DNA of 64,000 bases, taken from positions 181,794-245,793 of the forward strand of contig JACCXH010000051.1 of NCBI GenBank assembly GCA_013697245.1, in the 5' to 3' direction. The DNA comes from Bacteroidota bacterium (GTDB taxonomy: Bacteria; Bacteroidota; Bacteroidia; B-17B0; Aurantibacillaceae). Position 1 is the stretch's first letter; each line of letters begins with the position of its first letter. Both the position numbers and the translations under genes were made by a program. Positions 18,754 to 28,928 of this stretch are shown here, piece by piece. The notes below the pieces were generated by a model that had not been told where the DNA came from, did not search any database, and worked only from the letters and a program-made list of their open reading frames with translations.

Positions 18754-19854
18754 ATGGTAAAGAAAATAAGAAATATCATTTTAATTGTTGGCTTTTTAAG
18801 CCTCATCATCTGGACATTTTATTTTTTGTTCGAAAAATCACAAACCCCACCCGAGATTTTTAAAACCGTAATGCCTTTTGATACAACTGTTATTAAAAAA
18901 ACAGTGGCTACAGGTTCGGTAACGCCGCGTAGGGAAGTAAACATGAAATCACAAGTAAGTGGTATCATCGAAAAACTATACATCATTGCCGGTCAACAAA
19001 TAAAACAAGGTGATGTAATTGCTAAAATAAAGATCATTCCAAACATGCTTAACCTGGCCAATGCCGAGAACAGGATAAGCTCCGCGCAAATAAATTACGA
19101 TAATTCTAAACTGGAATACGACCGCAATAAAATTTTATTTGATCAGAATGTTATTTCAAAAGCTGATTTCCAGGTATATGAATTAAGAATAAAATCCAAT
19201 CAAACGGAATTAGAGGCCGCGCAAAATCAATTACAAATTATTAAAGAAGGCGTTTCTAAAACATCGGGTGCTACTTCCAATACTTTTGTAAAAGCAACCA
19301 TTACCGGTATGGTGTTGGATGTGCCCGTAAAAGAAGGCGGGCAGGTAATTGAAAGTAATACCTTTAACGAGGGCACAACTATTTGTTCTGTGGCTAATAT
19401 GGGAGAAATGATCTTTGAAGGAAAATTAGACGAGAGTGAAGTAGGGAAGGTGCAAGCCAATATGGATATTGTTTTAACCATTGGCGCTATTGATAAAGAA
19501 AGCTTTAAGGCCAAGCTGGAATACATTGCGCCAAAAGGTGTCACCGAAAATGGGGCAATACAATTTTTGATCCGCGCTTCTATTAATAAAGATAACTCTG
19601 CTTTTTTACGCGCCGGTTACAGCGCTAATGCAGATATTATTCTAGCAAAAAAAGAAAATGTAATGGCTATACCTGAAAGCGTATTGCAATTTGAAAAAGA
19701 AAAAGCCTTTGTAGAAGTAGAAACCGGTAATCAAAAATTCGAAAAACGTTTTATAAAGACAGGCCTCTCAGATGGTATTAACATTGAAGTTTTAGAAGGT
19801 GTAAAAAAAGGCGATAAAATTAAGCTACCGCAATTGGCAACAATTAAGAATTAA
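18754..19854 (+). CDS. HlyD/MacA-type periplasmic adaptor protein
   Basis: 366 residues with one N-terminal membrane anchor (about 8-28). The lipoyl/barrel-sandwich half-motifs are VNMKSQVSGIIEKLYIIAGQQIKQGDVIAKI (partial: SGIIEKLYIIAGQQIKQGD) and FVKATITGMVLDVPVKEGG, separated by an alpha-hairpin (about 95-165), followed by the beta-barrel and membrane-proximal domains. This is the usual adaptor of a MacAB-TolC-type exporter. It follows permease 2 by 36 bp and is the last gene of the cluster. Confidence 0.9.
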   Translation: MVKKIRNIILIVGFLSLIIWTFYFLFEKSQTPPEIFKTVMPFDTTVIKKTVATGSVTPRREVNMKSQVSGIIEKLYIIAGQQIKQGDVIAKIKIIPNMLNLANAENRISSAQINYDNSKLEYDRNKILFDQNVISKADFQVYELRIKSNQTELEAAQNQLQIIKEGVSKTSGATSNTFVKATITGMVLDVPVKEGGQVIESNTFNEGTTICSVANMGEMIFEGKLDESEVGKVQANMDIVLTIGAIDKESFKAKLEYIAPKGVTENGAIQFLIRASINKDNSAFLRAGYSANADIILAKKENVMAIPESVLQFEKEKAFVEVETGNQKFEKRFIKTGLSDGINIEVLEGVKKGDKIKLPQLATIKN

Positions 19855-19897
19855 AATCGACAAGCTACTTTTAAATCGCGCTAGTATTTGATAAGTA

Positions 19898-22333
19898 TTA
19901 TTCCTTCACCTTCTCCTTCAATAAAGCCATTTTCAATACTTCTTCCATTTGTGTTACATAATGAAAGCTAAGGCCTTTTAAATAATCGGCTTTAATATCA
20001 TCAACATCCTTTTTATTTTCGGTGCATAAAATAATTTCTTTAATGCCTGCGCGTTTAGCTGCTAATATTTTTTCTTTTATGCCGCCAACGGGTAACACTT
20101 TGCCGCGTAGGGTAATTTCGCCGGTCATAGCTAAAGCTTTTTTAACTTTACGTTTGGTAAAGGCGCTTGCTAAAGAGGTTAGCATGGCAATACCCGCGCT
20201 TGGCCCATCTTTTGGGGTGCCGCCTTCGGGTACATGAATGTGTATATTGTGGTTCTCGAAAGTAGTTTCATCTGCATCTATTAAATGCGGATGTGCTTTT
20301 AAATATTCTAAAGCAAGTGTAGCACTTTCTTTCATTACATCTCCTAAATTTCCTGTAAGGGTTAATTTTCCGGCCTTGCTTTTACTTAAGCTGGTCTCAA
20401 TAAATAAAATATCACCACCAACTTGTGTCCAGGCCAAACCTGTTACCACACCGGCAATATCGTTGCCCTGGTACTTATCTTTTATGTGGGAAGGGCCTAA
20501 TATTTTTGTTACACTTTCTTCGGTAATTTTTGGAAGCTCTTCTTCTCTGGCAATATGCACAGCTGTGTTACGTGCAATTTTAGAGATCTTTTTTTCTAAG
20601 TTACGCACACCACTTTCTGCTGTATACGTTTCAATTAAAAACTCTAAAACTTTATCGCTTATTTTCAATTGCGATTTTTTTAAACCACTTTCTTCAATTT
20701 GTTTTGGCATTAAATGGCGTTTGGCTATCTCTAATTTTTCTTCAACCGTATAACCGTTCACTTCAATGATCTCCATCCTGTCGCGCAAAGCGGGTTGAAT
20801 GGTGGAAAGGTTATTACAAGTTGCAATAAACATCACTTTGCTTAGATCATAATCCAACTCCAAAAAATTATCATAAAAATTAGAATTCTGTTCCGGATCT
20901 AATACTTCTAATAAAGCCGATGAAGGATCACCATGATAATCACTTCCAACCTTATCTATTTCATCTAAAATAAAAACAGGATTGGATGATTGTGTTTTTT
21001 TTAAGTTCTGTAAGATCCTCCCTGGCATAGCGCCAATGTATGTTTTGCGATGACCGCGAATTTCGCTCTCATCTTTTAAGCCGCCTAAACTCATGCGCAC
21101 ATATTTACGGTTCAAAGCTTTAGCAATACTTTTTCCTAAAGAGGTTTTACCAACTCCCGGAGGGCCATATAAACAAATAATAGGCGATTTTAAATTGCCT
21201 TTTAATTTAAGTACTGCTAAATGTTCAATAATGCGTTCTTTTACTTTTTCCAAACCAAAATGATCTTCTTCTAAAATGGCTTCGGCATGTTTAAGGTCAA
21301 AATTATCAAGCGTAACTTCGTTCCAAGGTAACTCTAACAATAACTCTATGTAATTTGTCTGAATGCCATATTCTGCCGCATTCGGATTCATGCGTTGTAG
21401 CTTGGCAATTTGTTTTTCAAATACTTCTTTTATCTCGTCACTCCATTTTTTTGTTTCGGCTTTTTCTAAATAACCGTTTATTTCCTGCTCAAAATTATTT
21501 CCACCTAATTCTTCCTGGATGGTTTTAATTTGCGCATTTAAAAAATATTCGCGTTGTTGTTTGTCCAGGTCCATTTTGGTTTTATTCTGGATCTGGTTGC
21601 GTAATTCCAGAATCTGGAATTCTTTATTTAAATTTTCGAGCACCAATAAACTACGGTCTTTTAAATTAGCCACCTCTAACATTTTTTGTTTGTCTGCAGT
21701 ATTTGCATTCATGTTAGATGAAATAAAATTCACCAAAAATGTTGGGCTATCAATATTATTGATGGCAAAGCCTGCATCACTTGGAATGTTTGGCGAGATC
21801 TTTACAATTTGTACGGAGGTTTCTTTTAAGTTAGAAATGATCGCAGAAAATTCTTTATCTGTTTTTGGCGGCTTTACTTCATCAAAGGGCGAAACTTTAG
21901 CTTTATGGTATGGCTCGCTTTGTATGAACTCATCAATTTTAAATCTTCTTTTGCCCTGGATGATAATGGTTGTATTGCCATCGGGCATACGCAGCATTTT
22001 TATTATTTGCGCTACCGTGCCAACACTATATAGATCTAATTCTGTTGGTTCTTCAACAAGATCACTTTTTTGTGCAACAACGCCAATGGTTTTATCGCCT
22101 TTATTATAATCTTTAATGAGCTGTATTGATTTATCTCTGCCAACGGTAATTGGAATAACTACGCCGGGAAACAGAACAGTATTACGAAGCGGTAATATTG
22201 GCAGAATGTCGGGAATTTTCTCATTTTGCATAGTATCTTCGTCCTCGCTGCTTAACAAGGGAATAAAATCCGAGTCATCATCAATGCCCTGTTTAAAGGC
22301 TAGTTCATCCATATCTCCAAAATTCATAAGCAA
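19898..22333 (-). CDS. lon: ATP-dependent protease Lon
   Basis: 811 residues, normal for LonA. Order: LON N-terminal substrate domain (about 42-240, beginning ILPLRNTVLFPGVVIPI), coiled coil (about 230-300), AAA+ module with Walker A GPPGVGKT at 390-397 and Walker B VFILDEIDK, then the peptidase domain with the Ser-Lys dyad Ser712 (DGPSAG) and Lys753 (GGIKEK). Cytosolic degradation of misfolded and regulatory proteins. A second ATG two codons in is an equally possible start. A large ORF on the opposite strand here is a shadow. A separate protein carrying only the LON N-terminal domain is encoded at 36502-37095. Confidence 0.97.
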   Translation of the reverse strand: MLMNFGDMDELAFKQGIDDDSDFIPLLSSEDEDTMQNEKIPDILPILPLRNTVLFPGVVIPITVGRDKSIQLIKDYNKGDKTIGVVAQKSDLVEEPTELDLYSVGTVAQIIKMLRMPDGNTTIIIQGKRRFKIDEFIQSEPYHKAKVSPFDEVKPPKTDKEFSAIISNLKETSVQIVKISPNIPSDAGFAINNIDSPTFLVNFISSNMNANTADKQKMLEVANLKDRSLLVLENLNKEFQILELRNQIQNKTKMDLDKQQREYFLNAQIKTIQEELGGNNFEQEINGYLEKAETKKWSDEIKEVFEKQIAKLQRMNPNAAEYGIQTNYIELLLELPWNEVTLDNFDLKHAEAILEEDHFGLEKVKERIIEHLAVLKLKGNLKSPIICLYGPPGVGKTSLGKSIAKALNRKYVRMSLGGLKDESEIRGHRKTYIGAMPGRILQNLKKTQSSNPVFILDEIDKVGSDYHGDPSSALLEVLDPEQNSNFYDNFLELDYDLSKVMFIATCNNLSTIQPALRDRMEIIEVNGYTVEEKLEIAKRHLMPKQIEESGLKKSQLKISDKVLEFLIETYTAESGVRNLEKKISKIARNTAVHIAREEELPKITEESVTKILGPSHIKDKYQGNDIAGVVTGLAWTQVGGDILFIETSLSKSKAGKLTLTGNLGDVMKESATLALEYLKAHPHLIDADETTFENHNIHIHVPEGGTPKDGPSAGIAMLTSLASAFTKRKVKKALAMTGEITLRGKVLPVGGIKEKILAAKRAGIKEIILCTENKKDVDDIKADYLKGLSFHYVTQMEEVLKMALLKEKVKE

Positions 22334-22389
22334 TTATTATTAATTATTAAAGGGTATAAATCATATTTTGTGCCAATAAATAAAATAGA

Positions 22390-24117
22390 CTATTTGACAG
22401 GCATTTTCACGAAAAAGCAGAAACCATTTTTACTATAAAGCTCTTTTAATTCAGGGTTTAACCTCAATTCTGCTTCGTATTCGCTTCTTGTAACAATATA
22501 AGCTGGCTTATCTACCGGGTAATTTTCCATCCAATACGAATTAGCTAATGGAAAACTTACCAGGCGCGACATACCTTGCTTTTCCCATATGTCAAGCATG
22601 TCGTGCGTTATTCTTATTTGCTCTTTATTACTGTAGTCTTTTGGCGTTCTGTTAGAATAAAATAAATAAGCATAACTTTTAAAGCCATGTGTTTCAATAT
22701 AGCAATCGTGTTTACTGCAGGCTTTATAAAATTCAATGGCTGCATGCTGGGTATATTGTTCCACTTTTGGAACAATAACATTTATTGTTAAACAAATAAA
22801 TAACAAATTAAAGAGCAGTCCATATATCAACAATTTAATTTTGTGTTTGTTTATAGCGATGTAAATAAAAATGGCACCCAACAAAAACATGAAAGCTATT
22901 AACGATTCAAAACCCGACCAATTTACATTGGCATTTAAATTCTGAACCGCAAAATTATCTTTAATTATACCACTGCTTAAAAGCGTTGGTTTTAAAACAT
23001 TCATAAAGCCAATAAGCGTAAAGGCTAAAGTAAATGCGCCGGCAATTATCCAATACAACACTTTTAAAACGGTATTAAATTTTAGGTTCTCAAAATTTTG
23101 CACAATGCCAATAGTCGCCACAAAGGTTAAAGGATAATAACAAAGCGAGGAATAATGTACAATTTTTGTTTGTGCGAACGAGAAAAGCAAAAGCACTACC
23201 CAAAACAAACAAATAAAGATTTTGCGTAATTGTTTTTGATAGGGTGTTAGGTTCTTATAATTTAAATAAGATGCAATAAAAATAAGTGAGGCAGGAAAGC
23301 AACCAAGAAGTAGCACAACAAAATGATACACGAAGGGTCCGCTGTGGCCGCTATCTTCGGTGGTAATTAAACGCACCTGGTAATCTATAAATTCGCGGAT
23401 CACCTCTTTATTGCCTTTTAGCCATTCAACTAAGAACCAACTTCCGGAAACAAATAAAGTGGTAATTGCAAAAATTAAAAAAGGTTTTGCTAATAAAAGT
23501 TTTAATTGTTTGGTCCAAATAAAATAGGAAAGCAATGTTAAGCCAACAATAACAATAGCCGCAGGGCCTTTTGTTAATACAGCGCCGCCAAGGAACAAGC
23601 CGGCAAATAAAGCGTTAAAGGTCTCTTTTTTACCATTGGGGTTGTTAATGAATTGAAGACAATTGTACACCGCTAAAAAAATAAATAAATTAAACCAGGG
23701 ATCAATTATTCCCGATTTAAAATAAAGGTGCGGCAATAAAGTGGCAGCATATAATAAGCTCCATATAATACCAAATTTTTGCGAGTAGAATTTTTTTCCA
23801 ATAAAATAAATGGTGATCAACGAAACAATACTGCAAATTGCATTTGGTAAACGCGCAGCAAATTCAGTTACACCAAAAACATTCATGCTTGCCGCCTGCA
23901 GCCAAATAAAGAAAGGAGGTTTTTCCCAAAATGGCCTGAAGTTTAATTGAACACGTGAGTAGTTGCCTGAAACCAACATTTCGCGCGCGCACTCTGCAAA
24001 ATTAATTTCGTCCCAATCAAATAAAGGGCAATTGCCAATAAATGGAATAAAAATAATTGCCGAAATAAGGGCAATTAAAAAAATAATTAGCGTGTTGTTC
24101 TTTAAAGAGAGGGTCAA
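22390..24117 (-). CDS. Glycosyltransferase family 39 / ArnT-like membrane protein
   Basis: 575 residues with about 11-12 membrane helices and a C-terminal soluble tail. The first periplasmic loop has DWDEINFAECAREML, the DE-containing motif that holds the catalytic Asp in PMT/ArnT enzymes, followed by FRPFWEKPPFFIWLQA. These GT-C enzymes move a sugar from a polyprenyl phosphate to lipid A or protein. The gene overlaps the upstream PAP2-phosphatase gene by 4 bp (ATGA type). ArnT neighbours elsewhere often include lipid-phosphate phosphatases, which supports a lipid A or undecaprenyl-linked modification role. Acceptor and donor are inferred only. Confidence 0.82.
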   Translation of the reverse strand: MTLSLKNNTLIIFLIALISAIIFIPFIGNCPLFDWDEINFAECAREMLVSGNYSRVQLNFRPFWEKPPFFIWLQAASMNVFGVTEFAARLPNAICSIVSLITIYFIGKKFYSQKFGIIWSLLYAATLLPHLYFKSGIIDPWFNLFIFLAVYNCLQFINNPNGKKETFNALFAGLFLGGAVLTKGPAAIVIVGLTLLSYFIWTKQLKLLLAKPFLIFAITTLFVSGSWFLVEWLKGNKEVIREFIDYQVRLITTEDSGHSGPFVYHFVVLLLGCFPASLIFIASYLNYKNLTPYQKQLRKIFICLFWVVLLLFSFAQTKIVHYSSLCYYPLTFVATIGIVQNFENLKFNTVLKVLYWIIAGAFTLAFTLIGFMNVLKPTLLSSGIIKDNFAVQNLNANVNWSGFESLIAFMFLLGAIFIYIAINKHKIKLLIYGLLFNLLFICLTINVIVPKVEQYTQHAAIEFYKACSKHDCYIETHGFKSYAYLFYSNRTPKDYSNKEQIRITHDMLDIWEKQGMSRLVSFPLANSYWMENYPVDKPAYIVTRSEYEAELRLNPELKELYSKNGFCFFVKMPVK

Positions 24118-24776
24118 GTGGTTTTAAAATTAAAAAGTGGTTTATTTAATTTTTGAAATTTAGTAGTGTGCATAAAAACAAAATAAAATAAAGTGGCAGT
24201 AATTACACCTATCGCGCTGCCCATAGTAATATCCACCAACCAGTGTTGTGATAAGTACGTTCGGCTAAAGGCACATACTACAGCAAGAACAAAAAAAAGC
24301 ATTTTAAAAAAAATATTATTTGATAATAAGGCAAGGCAAGTAAAAACAGCAAATGCGGAAGTGGAGTGCCCGCTTGGGAAGCTGTTTTGCCCAACCATAT
24401 CAACACCTTCAACATATTTTATTTTAGCATTCTGAACAAAATAGCCAAATACAAAATGAGGCCGATTGATATGGTCGTAAAAATAATTCTTTAAAAAAGA
24501 AGTGAAAAGTCCGGAAACAATATAGCTGCATAAAATGTAGATTCCTTTGCGTAAATTAATTATTAACACAACAACTCCTAAAAGTATGGCAAATATACCG
24601 TCACCAACATGGGTAAAGTATTTAAAGAACGTATCGATTGCAGGATTGCCAACAAGCTTGTTTATTTTTAAATGAAGAGTTACTTTATCAAATTGAAGTA
24701 AATAATACACAGCCCAGCTTACGATAATAAGGTAAAGCAAATAATACAGCCAGTTATTTTTTATGAATTGATTCAA
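24114..24776 (-). CDS. PAP2 family phosphatase, integral membrane
   Basis: 220 residues with about six membrane helices. All three phosphatase signature motifs are visible: KNYFYDHINRP (KxxxxxxRP), FPSGHS and SRTYLSQHWLVD (SRxxxxxHxxxD). The family dephosphorylates lipid phosphates such as undecaprenyl pyrophosphate or lipid A phosphates on the periplasmic face. It sits between mazG (2 bp gap) and the GT39 gene (4 bp overlap), so the three form one operon. Confidence 0.88.
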   Translation of the reverse strand: MNQFIKNNWLYYLLYLIIVSWAVYYLLQFDKVTLHLKINKLVGNPAIDTFFKYFTHVGDGIFAILLGVVVLIINLRKGIYILCSYIVSGLFTSFLKNYFYDHINRPHFVFGYFVQNAKIKYVEGVDMVGQNSFPSGHSTSAFAVFTCLALLSNNIFFKMLFFVLAVVCAFSRTYLSQHWLVDITMGSAIGVITATLFYFVFMHTTKFQKLNKPLFNFKTT

Positions 24777-24777
24777 A

Positions 24778-25566
24778 CTATAATTTTTTTGCTTCGTTCC
24801 AATAGCTTTCTAATTCTTCCAATTTACAATCGGCAATTTGTTTACCTTTTTCTTTCACCTTTGTTTCCATGTAACCAAAGCGCTTTATGAATTTTTTATT
24901 AGTCTGTTCTAAGGCATCTTCAGGATTAATATTTAAAAAGCGACCATAATTAATTAAGGAAAATAAAACGTCTCCAAATTCTTTTTCAGCGGCCTTTTGA
25001 TCTTTATTTTTTAGTTCAACCTCAAACTCATCCAATTCTTCTTTTACTTTTTCGTAAACCTGTTCCGGTTTATCCCAATCAAAACCAACAGCACGTGCTT
25101 TTTCCTGTATGCGGTAAGCTTTTAATAAAGCCGGCATACTATTTGGAACACCGGAGAGTACGGAGGTATTTCCGCCTTTTTCTTTTTGTTTTAATTGTTC
25201 CCAGTTTTGTTTTACCTGCTCTTCGGTTTCAGCTTTTACATCACCGTAAATGTGCGGATGCCTGAAAACAAGTTTCTCGCATAAGCTTTCAATTACATCT
25301 TTTATATCAAAAGTTTTTGTTTCGCTGGCAATTCGCGCGTAAAAAACAATGTGTAATAAAATATCGCCCAATTCTTTTTTAATTTCAGGCATATTTTCTT
25401 TTAAAATAGCATCGCTAAGTTCATATGTTTCTTCAATCGTTAAATGCCTGATACTTTCAATGGTTTGTTTTTTATCCCAAGGGCATTGTTCCCTTAGTTC
25501 ATCCATTATTTTTAAAAGCTTTAAAAAAGAGCTTGCGCGTTCGTCCATATGAGGCAAATTTAACAA
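24778..25566 (-). CDS. mazG: Nucleoside triphosphate pyrophosphohydrolase MazG
   Basis: 262 residues with two MazG domains, as in the E. coli protein. Domain 1: CPWDKKQTIESIRHLTIEETYEL and KKELGDILLHI (EExxE plus ExxxD metal ligands). Domain 2: ELDEFEVEL and EKEFGDVLFSLINYGRF. It hydrolyses (d)NTPs to NMP and pyrophosphate. The first ATG is at 25566; the ATG six codons later (25548) gives the more usual start MDERASSF. First gene of the mazG-PAP2-GT39 operon. Confidence 0.93.
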   Translation of the reverse strand: MLNLPHMDERASSFLKLLKIMDELREQCPWDKKQTIESIRHLTIEETYELSDAILKENMPEIKKELGDILLHIVFYARIASETKTFDIKDVIESLCEKLVFRHPHIYGDVKAETEEQVKQNWEQLKQKEKGGNTSVLSGVPNSMPALLKAYRIQEKARAVGFDWDKPEQVYEKVKEELDEFEVELKNKDQKAAEKEFGDVLFSLINYGRFLNINPEDALEQTNKKFIKRFGYMETKVKEKGKQIADCKLEELESYWNEAKKL

Positions 25567-25740
25567 TTTAAAAAAAGTAAAGTAAATGTTAAAATGTATT
25601 GATGGTTTATTTAACTTTATTTTAGCCTTTACCCTCAGGATTTACTCGTTTAGTATAATTTTTTAGTCTTTTAGTGCATTTTTTGTACTTTTAATGTGGA
25701 AAAATATGAAGTTGTTTCTAATAAGTCTATTTGAATTATA

Positions 25741-25813
25741 GTTACCGAAATGTAACTCAAGTTGACCGAATTGTAATTTTACAAATACTAACTGCTTCTT
25801 TTTAGTACATTTA
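25741..25813 (+). promoter_or_regulatory. Promoter with 21-bp-spaced direct repeats (putative LytTR operator)
   Basis: Two copies of ACCGAAWTGTAA (25744-25755 and 25765-25776) in the same orientation, starting exactly 21 bp apart. Thirty bases after the second copy begins TACATTTA (25806-25813), one base off the Bacteroidota -7 consensus TAnnTTTG. The whole arrangement recurs at 31753-31822. LytTR regulators bind tandem direct repeats two helical turns apart, and a LytTR gene is nearby. Predicted to activate the T9SS gene at 25859, with a leader of about 40 nt. Confidence 0.65.
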
Positions 25814-25858
25814 AGTCTTAATAAACCTTTAAATATTTACTATTTTATATATCTAAGC

Positions 25859-28800
25859 ATGAAAAAAATTAATTACGCATTTTTATTTATTTTAAGTGTA
25901 TTTTTTTACACGTCTTCTACCGCTCAGAATTTTGTTTGGGCAAGAAGTTACGGTGGAACCAACTACGATGATGGGAGCGCCGTTACAACAGATCCGAGTG
26001 GAAACGTCATTGCTGTTGGAAATTTTTCCGGAACGGTAGATTTTGATCCGGGTCCAGGTGTAGCCAATTTAACTTCGGTTGCAGGTAATACAGATATTTA
26101 TATTACAAAAATGACTTCCGCAGGTGCTTTTATATGGGCTAAACGTATTGGAAATGCAGGGCAGGAAGCGATATCTGATGTAGATACAGATGCATCGGGA
26201 AACATTTATGCTATTGGAAGTTTTACTGGAACGGTTGATTTTGACCCAAATGCAGGTGTAGTTAACCTAATATCTGCAGGTAACCAAGACGCTTTTATGT
26301 GGAAATTAGATCCAAACGGAAACTACCTGTTGGCAAAATCCATGGGTGGAACGCTGAATGATTGGGCCACTGGGCTTGATCTTGATGCAGCAAATAATAT
26401 TTATGTGATTGGTACTTTTAATGGTAATTGTGATTTTAATCCTTCAGCAGTTACAAATACTGCAACTGTGTATGGTGGTGCGGATATTTTTCTTGCAAAA
26501 TATGATGTAAATATGAACTATGGTTGGGCTTTTTCAATGGGCGGAACCTTAGGCGATTATGGTATTGACATAAAAGTAAATTCTACCGGTACAACGCTTT
26601 ATAGTATTAGTAGTTTTAGTGGAAATAATGTTGATCTGTCTCCTCAATGCGGTTGCGGAACGGTTAATTCATTAGGGCAAAGCGATATTTGTATCTTAAA
26701 ACAATCTGCTAGTAGTGGGGGCTTTATGGCCAACGCTATTTTTGCTGGTACCAGTTATGATTCCGGTCAAGCACTTTTTTTAGATGCGGCTGATAATGTA
26801 TATTCAACAGGAAGTTTTGATGCAGCGTGCGATTTTGATCCGGGACCGTTAGCAGTTAATTTAGGTGCCGCCGGATCAAATGATGGTTTTGTAAGTAAAT
26901 TAAACTCAAACTTAAATTATGTTTGGGTTAAACAATTTAGTGGTCTAAGTGCTGAAAGCGGAAGTGATATTGTTTTAGATCCTGTAGGAAATATTTATGT
27001 TACAGGTAGCTTTAATGGTACTACAGATTTTGATCCAAGTGCTGCAACATATACCGCTAGTTCAATTGGTGGGCCAAACAGTGATTGTTTTGTTTTTAAA
27101 TATGACCCAAGCGGGAGCCTTGTATGGTTAAGAACATGGGGTAGCAGTAATCTTGGCGATTATTCTTCATCTATTGCCTTAGATGCACCAGGAAATATTT
27201 ATACAACCGGCGATTACTGGAGTACTTGCGATTTTGATCCGGGAGCAGGCGTTTACAATTTATCGGTTGCCGGTAGCACTGATGCCTTTGTATTAAAATT
27301 GAGTTGTACCATGCCATCTACCATTACAACCAGCGCATCAAACTATACCTTTTGTGCAGGTACATCTACATCGGTACCTTTAATAGTTAATGCACCTGAA
27401 CTTGGTGTTACTTATAATTGGTCGGCAGTAGGTGCAGCAGGTGTTGTTTTTAGTCCAACGTCCGGAACGGCAACTACCATGAGTTTTACGGGTACAAATA
27501 CGTTTAGTATCACAAGTACGGGCGTTAATGCTTGCGGCACAGTATCAACAACTGTTGGCAAGATCGTAATAAACCCTTCTCCGATAATTGGCGCCAGCGC
27601 ATCTCCAACAGCAGTTTGTTCGGGTAGTTTGCTTACTTTAAGTGGATCAGGCGCAGTTACGTATACTTGGAGCAATGGTATTACCAATGCAATTCCTTTT
27701 ACACCAACTGTTTCACAAACGTATACTGTTCAGGGTACTAATGCAAATGGCTGTAAGAACAGCATCACTATTAATGTGCCAATAATAAATAATCCTATTT
27801 TAAGTATATCGGGCAAAAATTTAGTATGTTTAAATAAACCAAATACTTTAACGGGTAGCGGTGCCAGCACATTTACATGGTTGCCTGGCTCAATAATCAG
27901 TAATACCATTAATGCCCAACCTTCGGCAAATACTGTTTACACCATTAATGCTACGGGAGCAAATGGCTGTAATAATTCAGCTACTTTTGCGGTAAATTTG
28001 GTTTTCCCTCAAACGCCGCAAATATGCATGGTTACTGTAGATACTTTAGGTATTAACAACGAGATCTTTTGGGAAAAAACTTTATATAATAATGTAGATA
28101 GCTTTATTGTTTATAGAGAAGTAAGTACAAACCTTTATAAACGAATTGCTTCTATCAGCGTTAATGCTTATAGCGGATTTACAGATACAACAAGAAGTAT
28201 TGGTCCTGCAAACGGAGATCCTAATTCAACTTCTTACAAGTATAAATTACAGATCCGCGATACTTGCGGTAATTACAGCGCATTAAGCTTATGGCATCAA
28301 ACTATTTTTATTCAAGATCAACAGAACGGTAACTTTAACTGGAATTCTTATGCTATTGAAAGTAGCGGAACCCCTGTAACTGTTTATGATCTTTTTAGGA
28401 TCAACCTTGCCAATAATAGTTATTCATTGGTAACATCCACTACTGCCGGTTTAGCTACCGATCCGCAATATAGCCTTTGGCAAACTACCGCTAAATGGCG
28501 TGTGCAGGCAAATGGTTTTAATTGTAATCCAACGCCAAGGTTCTCATCTGTATTGAACCAAAAAGTTAAAACAAAAAGTAATATTAAGAACGACAGACTT
28601 GTTGGTATAAAAAATTATGAGATCTTAAATACTTCCATCAGTACATACCCATCTCCTGCAAAAGATGTTGTTTATATAGATAGCAGAGTATTAGCTAATA
28701 TTGATTTTACAATTGAATTACAGAACCCACTTGGCCAGATAGTTTATACTAAAAAATACACTTCAAGTTCAAACGAAAAATACCAGATCGATATGAATGC

Positions 28801-28882
28801 ATTTACAAATGGAGTTTATTTTGTAAATATTAAACAGGAAGATAAAACTGTAGCGGTTAAGAAAATTGTTCTAAGCAAATAG
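25859..28882 (+). CDS. Secreted T9SS protein with SBBP/beta-propeller repeats
   Basis: 1007 residues. Signal peptide 1-22 (STAQ). Residues about 25-485 hold seven or eight copies of an SBBP-type repeat of about 60 residues, each with a strand such as GNIYVTGSFNGT followed by xDFDPxxG/A, predicted beta-propeller. Then one or two Ig-like segments (about 490-715), and a 300-residue module (about 720-1007) ending in a T9SS type A sorting domain (TYPSPAKD ... GVYFVNIKQEDKTVAVKKIVLSK, in part). Exported by T9SS to the cell surface or medium. The C-terminal module is nearly the same as that of the protein at 32124. Its promoter carries the putative LytTR operator. Confidence 0.88.
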   Translation: MKKINYAFLFILSVFFYTSSTAQNFVWARSYGGTNYDDGSAVTTDPSGNVIAVGNFSGTVDFDPGPGVANLTSVAGNTDIYITKMTSAGAFIWAKRIGNAGQEAISDVDTDASGNIYAIGSFTGTVDFDPNAGVVNLISAGNQDAFMWKLDPNGNYLLAKSMGGTLNDWATGLDLDAANNIYVIGTFNGNCDFNPSAVTNTATVYGGADIFLAKYDVNMNYGWAFSMGGTLGDYGIDIKVNSTGTTLYSISSFSGNNVDLSPQCGCGTVNSLGQSDICILKQSASSGGFMANAIFAGTSYDSGQALFLDAADNVYSTGSFDAACDFDPGPLAVNLGAAGSNDGFVSKLNSNLNYVWVKQFSGLSAESGSDIVLDPVGNIYVTGSFNGTTDFDPSAATYTASSIGGPNSDCFVFKYDPSGSLVWLRTWGSSNLGDYSSSIALDAPGNIYTTGDYWSTCDFDPGAGVYNLSVAGSTDAFVLKLSCTMPSTITTSASNYTFCAGTSTSVPLIVNAPELGVTYNWSAVGAAGVVFSPTSGTATTMSFTGTNTFSITSTGVNACGTVSTTVGKIVINPSPIIGASASPTAVCSGSLLTLSGSGAVTYTWSNGITNAIPFTPTVSQTYTVQGTNANGCKNSITINVPIINNPILSISGKNLVCLNKPNTLTGSGASTFTWLPGSIISNTINAQPSANTVYTINATGANGCNNSATFAVNLVFPQTPQICMVTVDTLGINNEIFWEKTLYNNVDSFIVYREVSTNLYKRIASISVNAYSGFTDTTRSIGPANGDPNSTSYKYKLQIRDTCGNYSALSLWHQTIFIQDQQNGNFNWNSYAIESSGTPVTVYDLFRINLANNSYSLVTSTTAGLATDPQYSLWQTTAKWRVQANGFNCNPTPRFSSVLNQKVKTKSNIKNDRLVGIKNYEILNTSISTYPSPAKDVVYIDSRVLANIDFTIELQNPLGQIVYTKKYTSSSNEKYQIDMNAFTNGVYFVNIKQEDKTVAVKKIVLSK

Positions 28883-28890
28883 TTTAAAGG

Positions 28891-28928
28891 AAAAAAAGGC
28901 CCGGTTATAATTTAACAGGGCCTTTTTA
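28891..28928. terminator. Bidirectional terminator between T9SS gene and LytTR gene
   Basis: Ten-bp stem (28893-28902 with 28918-28927), extended inside by GTTA/TAAC across one mismatch, with A and T runs outside. It lies between convergent genes and overlaps the LytTR stop codon. Confidence 0.85.

Noticed and set aside
18249..18809. 186-codon minus-strand ORF across the end of permease 2 and the start of the adaptor gene
   Set aside because: Antisense to conserved FtsX-domain coding sequence; translation is Ile/Thr-rich without motif.
21519..22109. 196-codon plus-strand ORF inside lon
   Set aside because: It lies wholly antisense to the conserved LON N-terminal and coiled-coil coding region and its translation has no domain pattern; a shadow.
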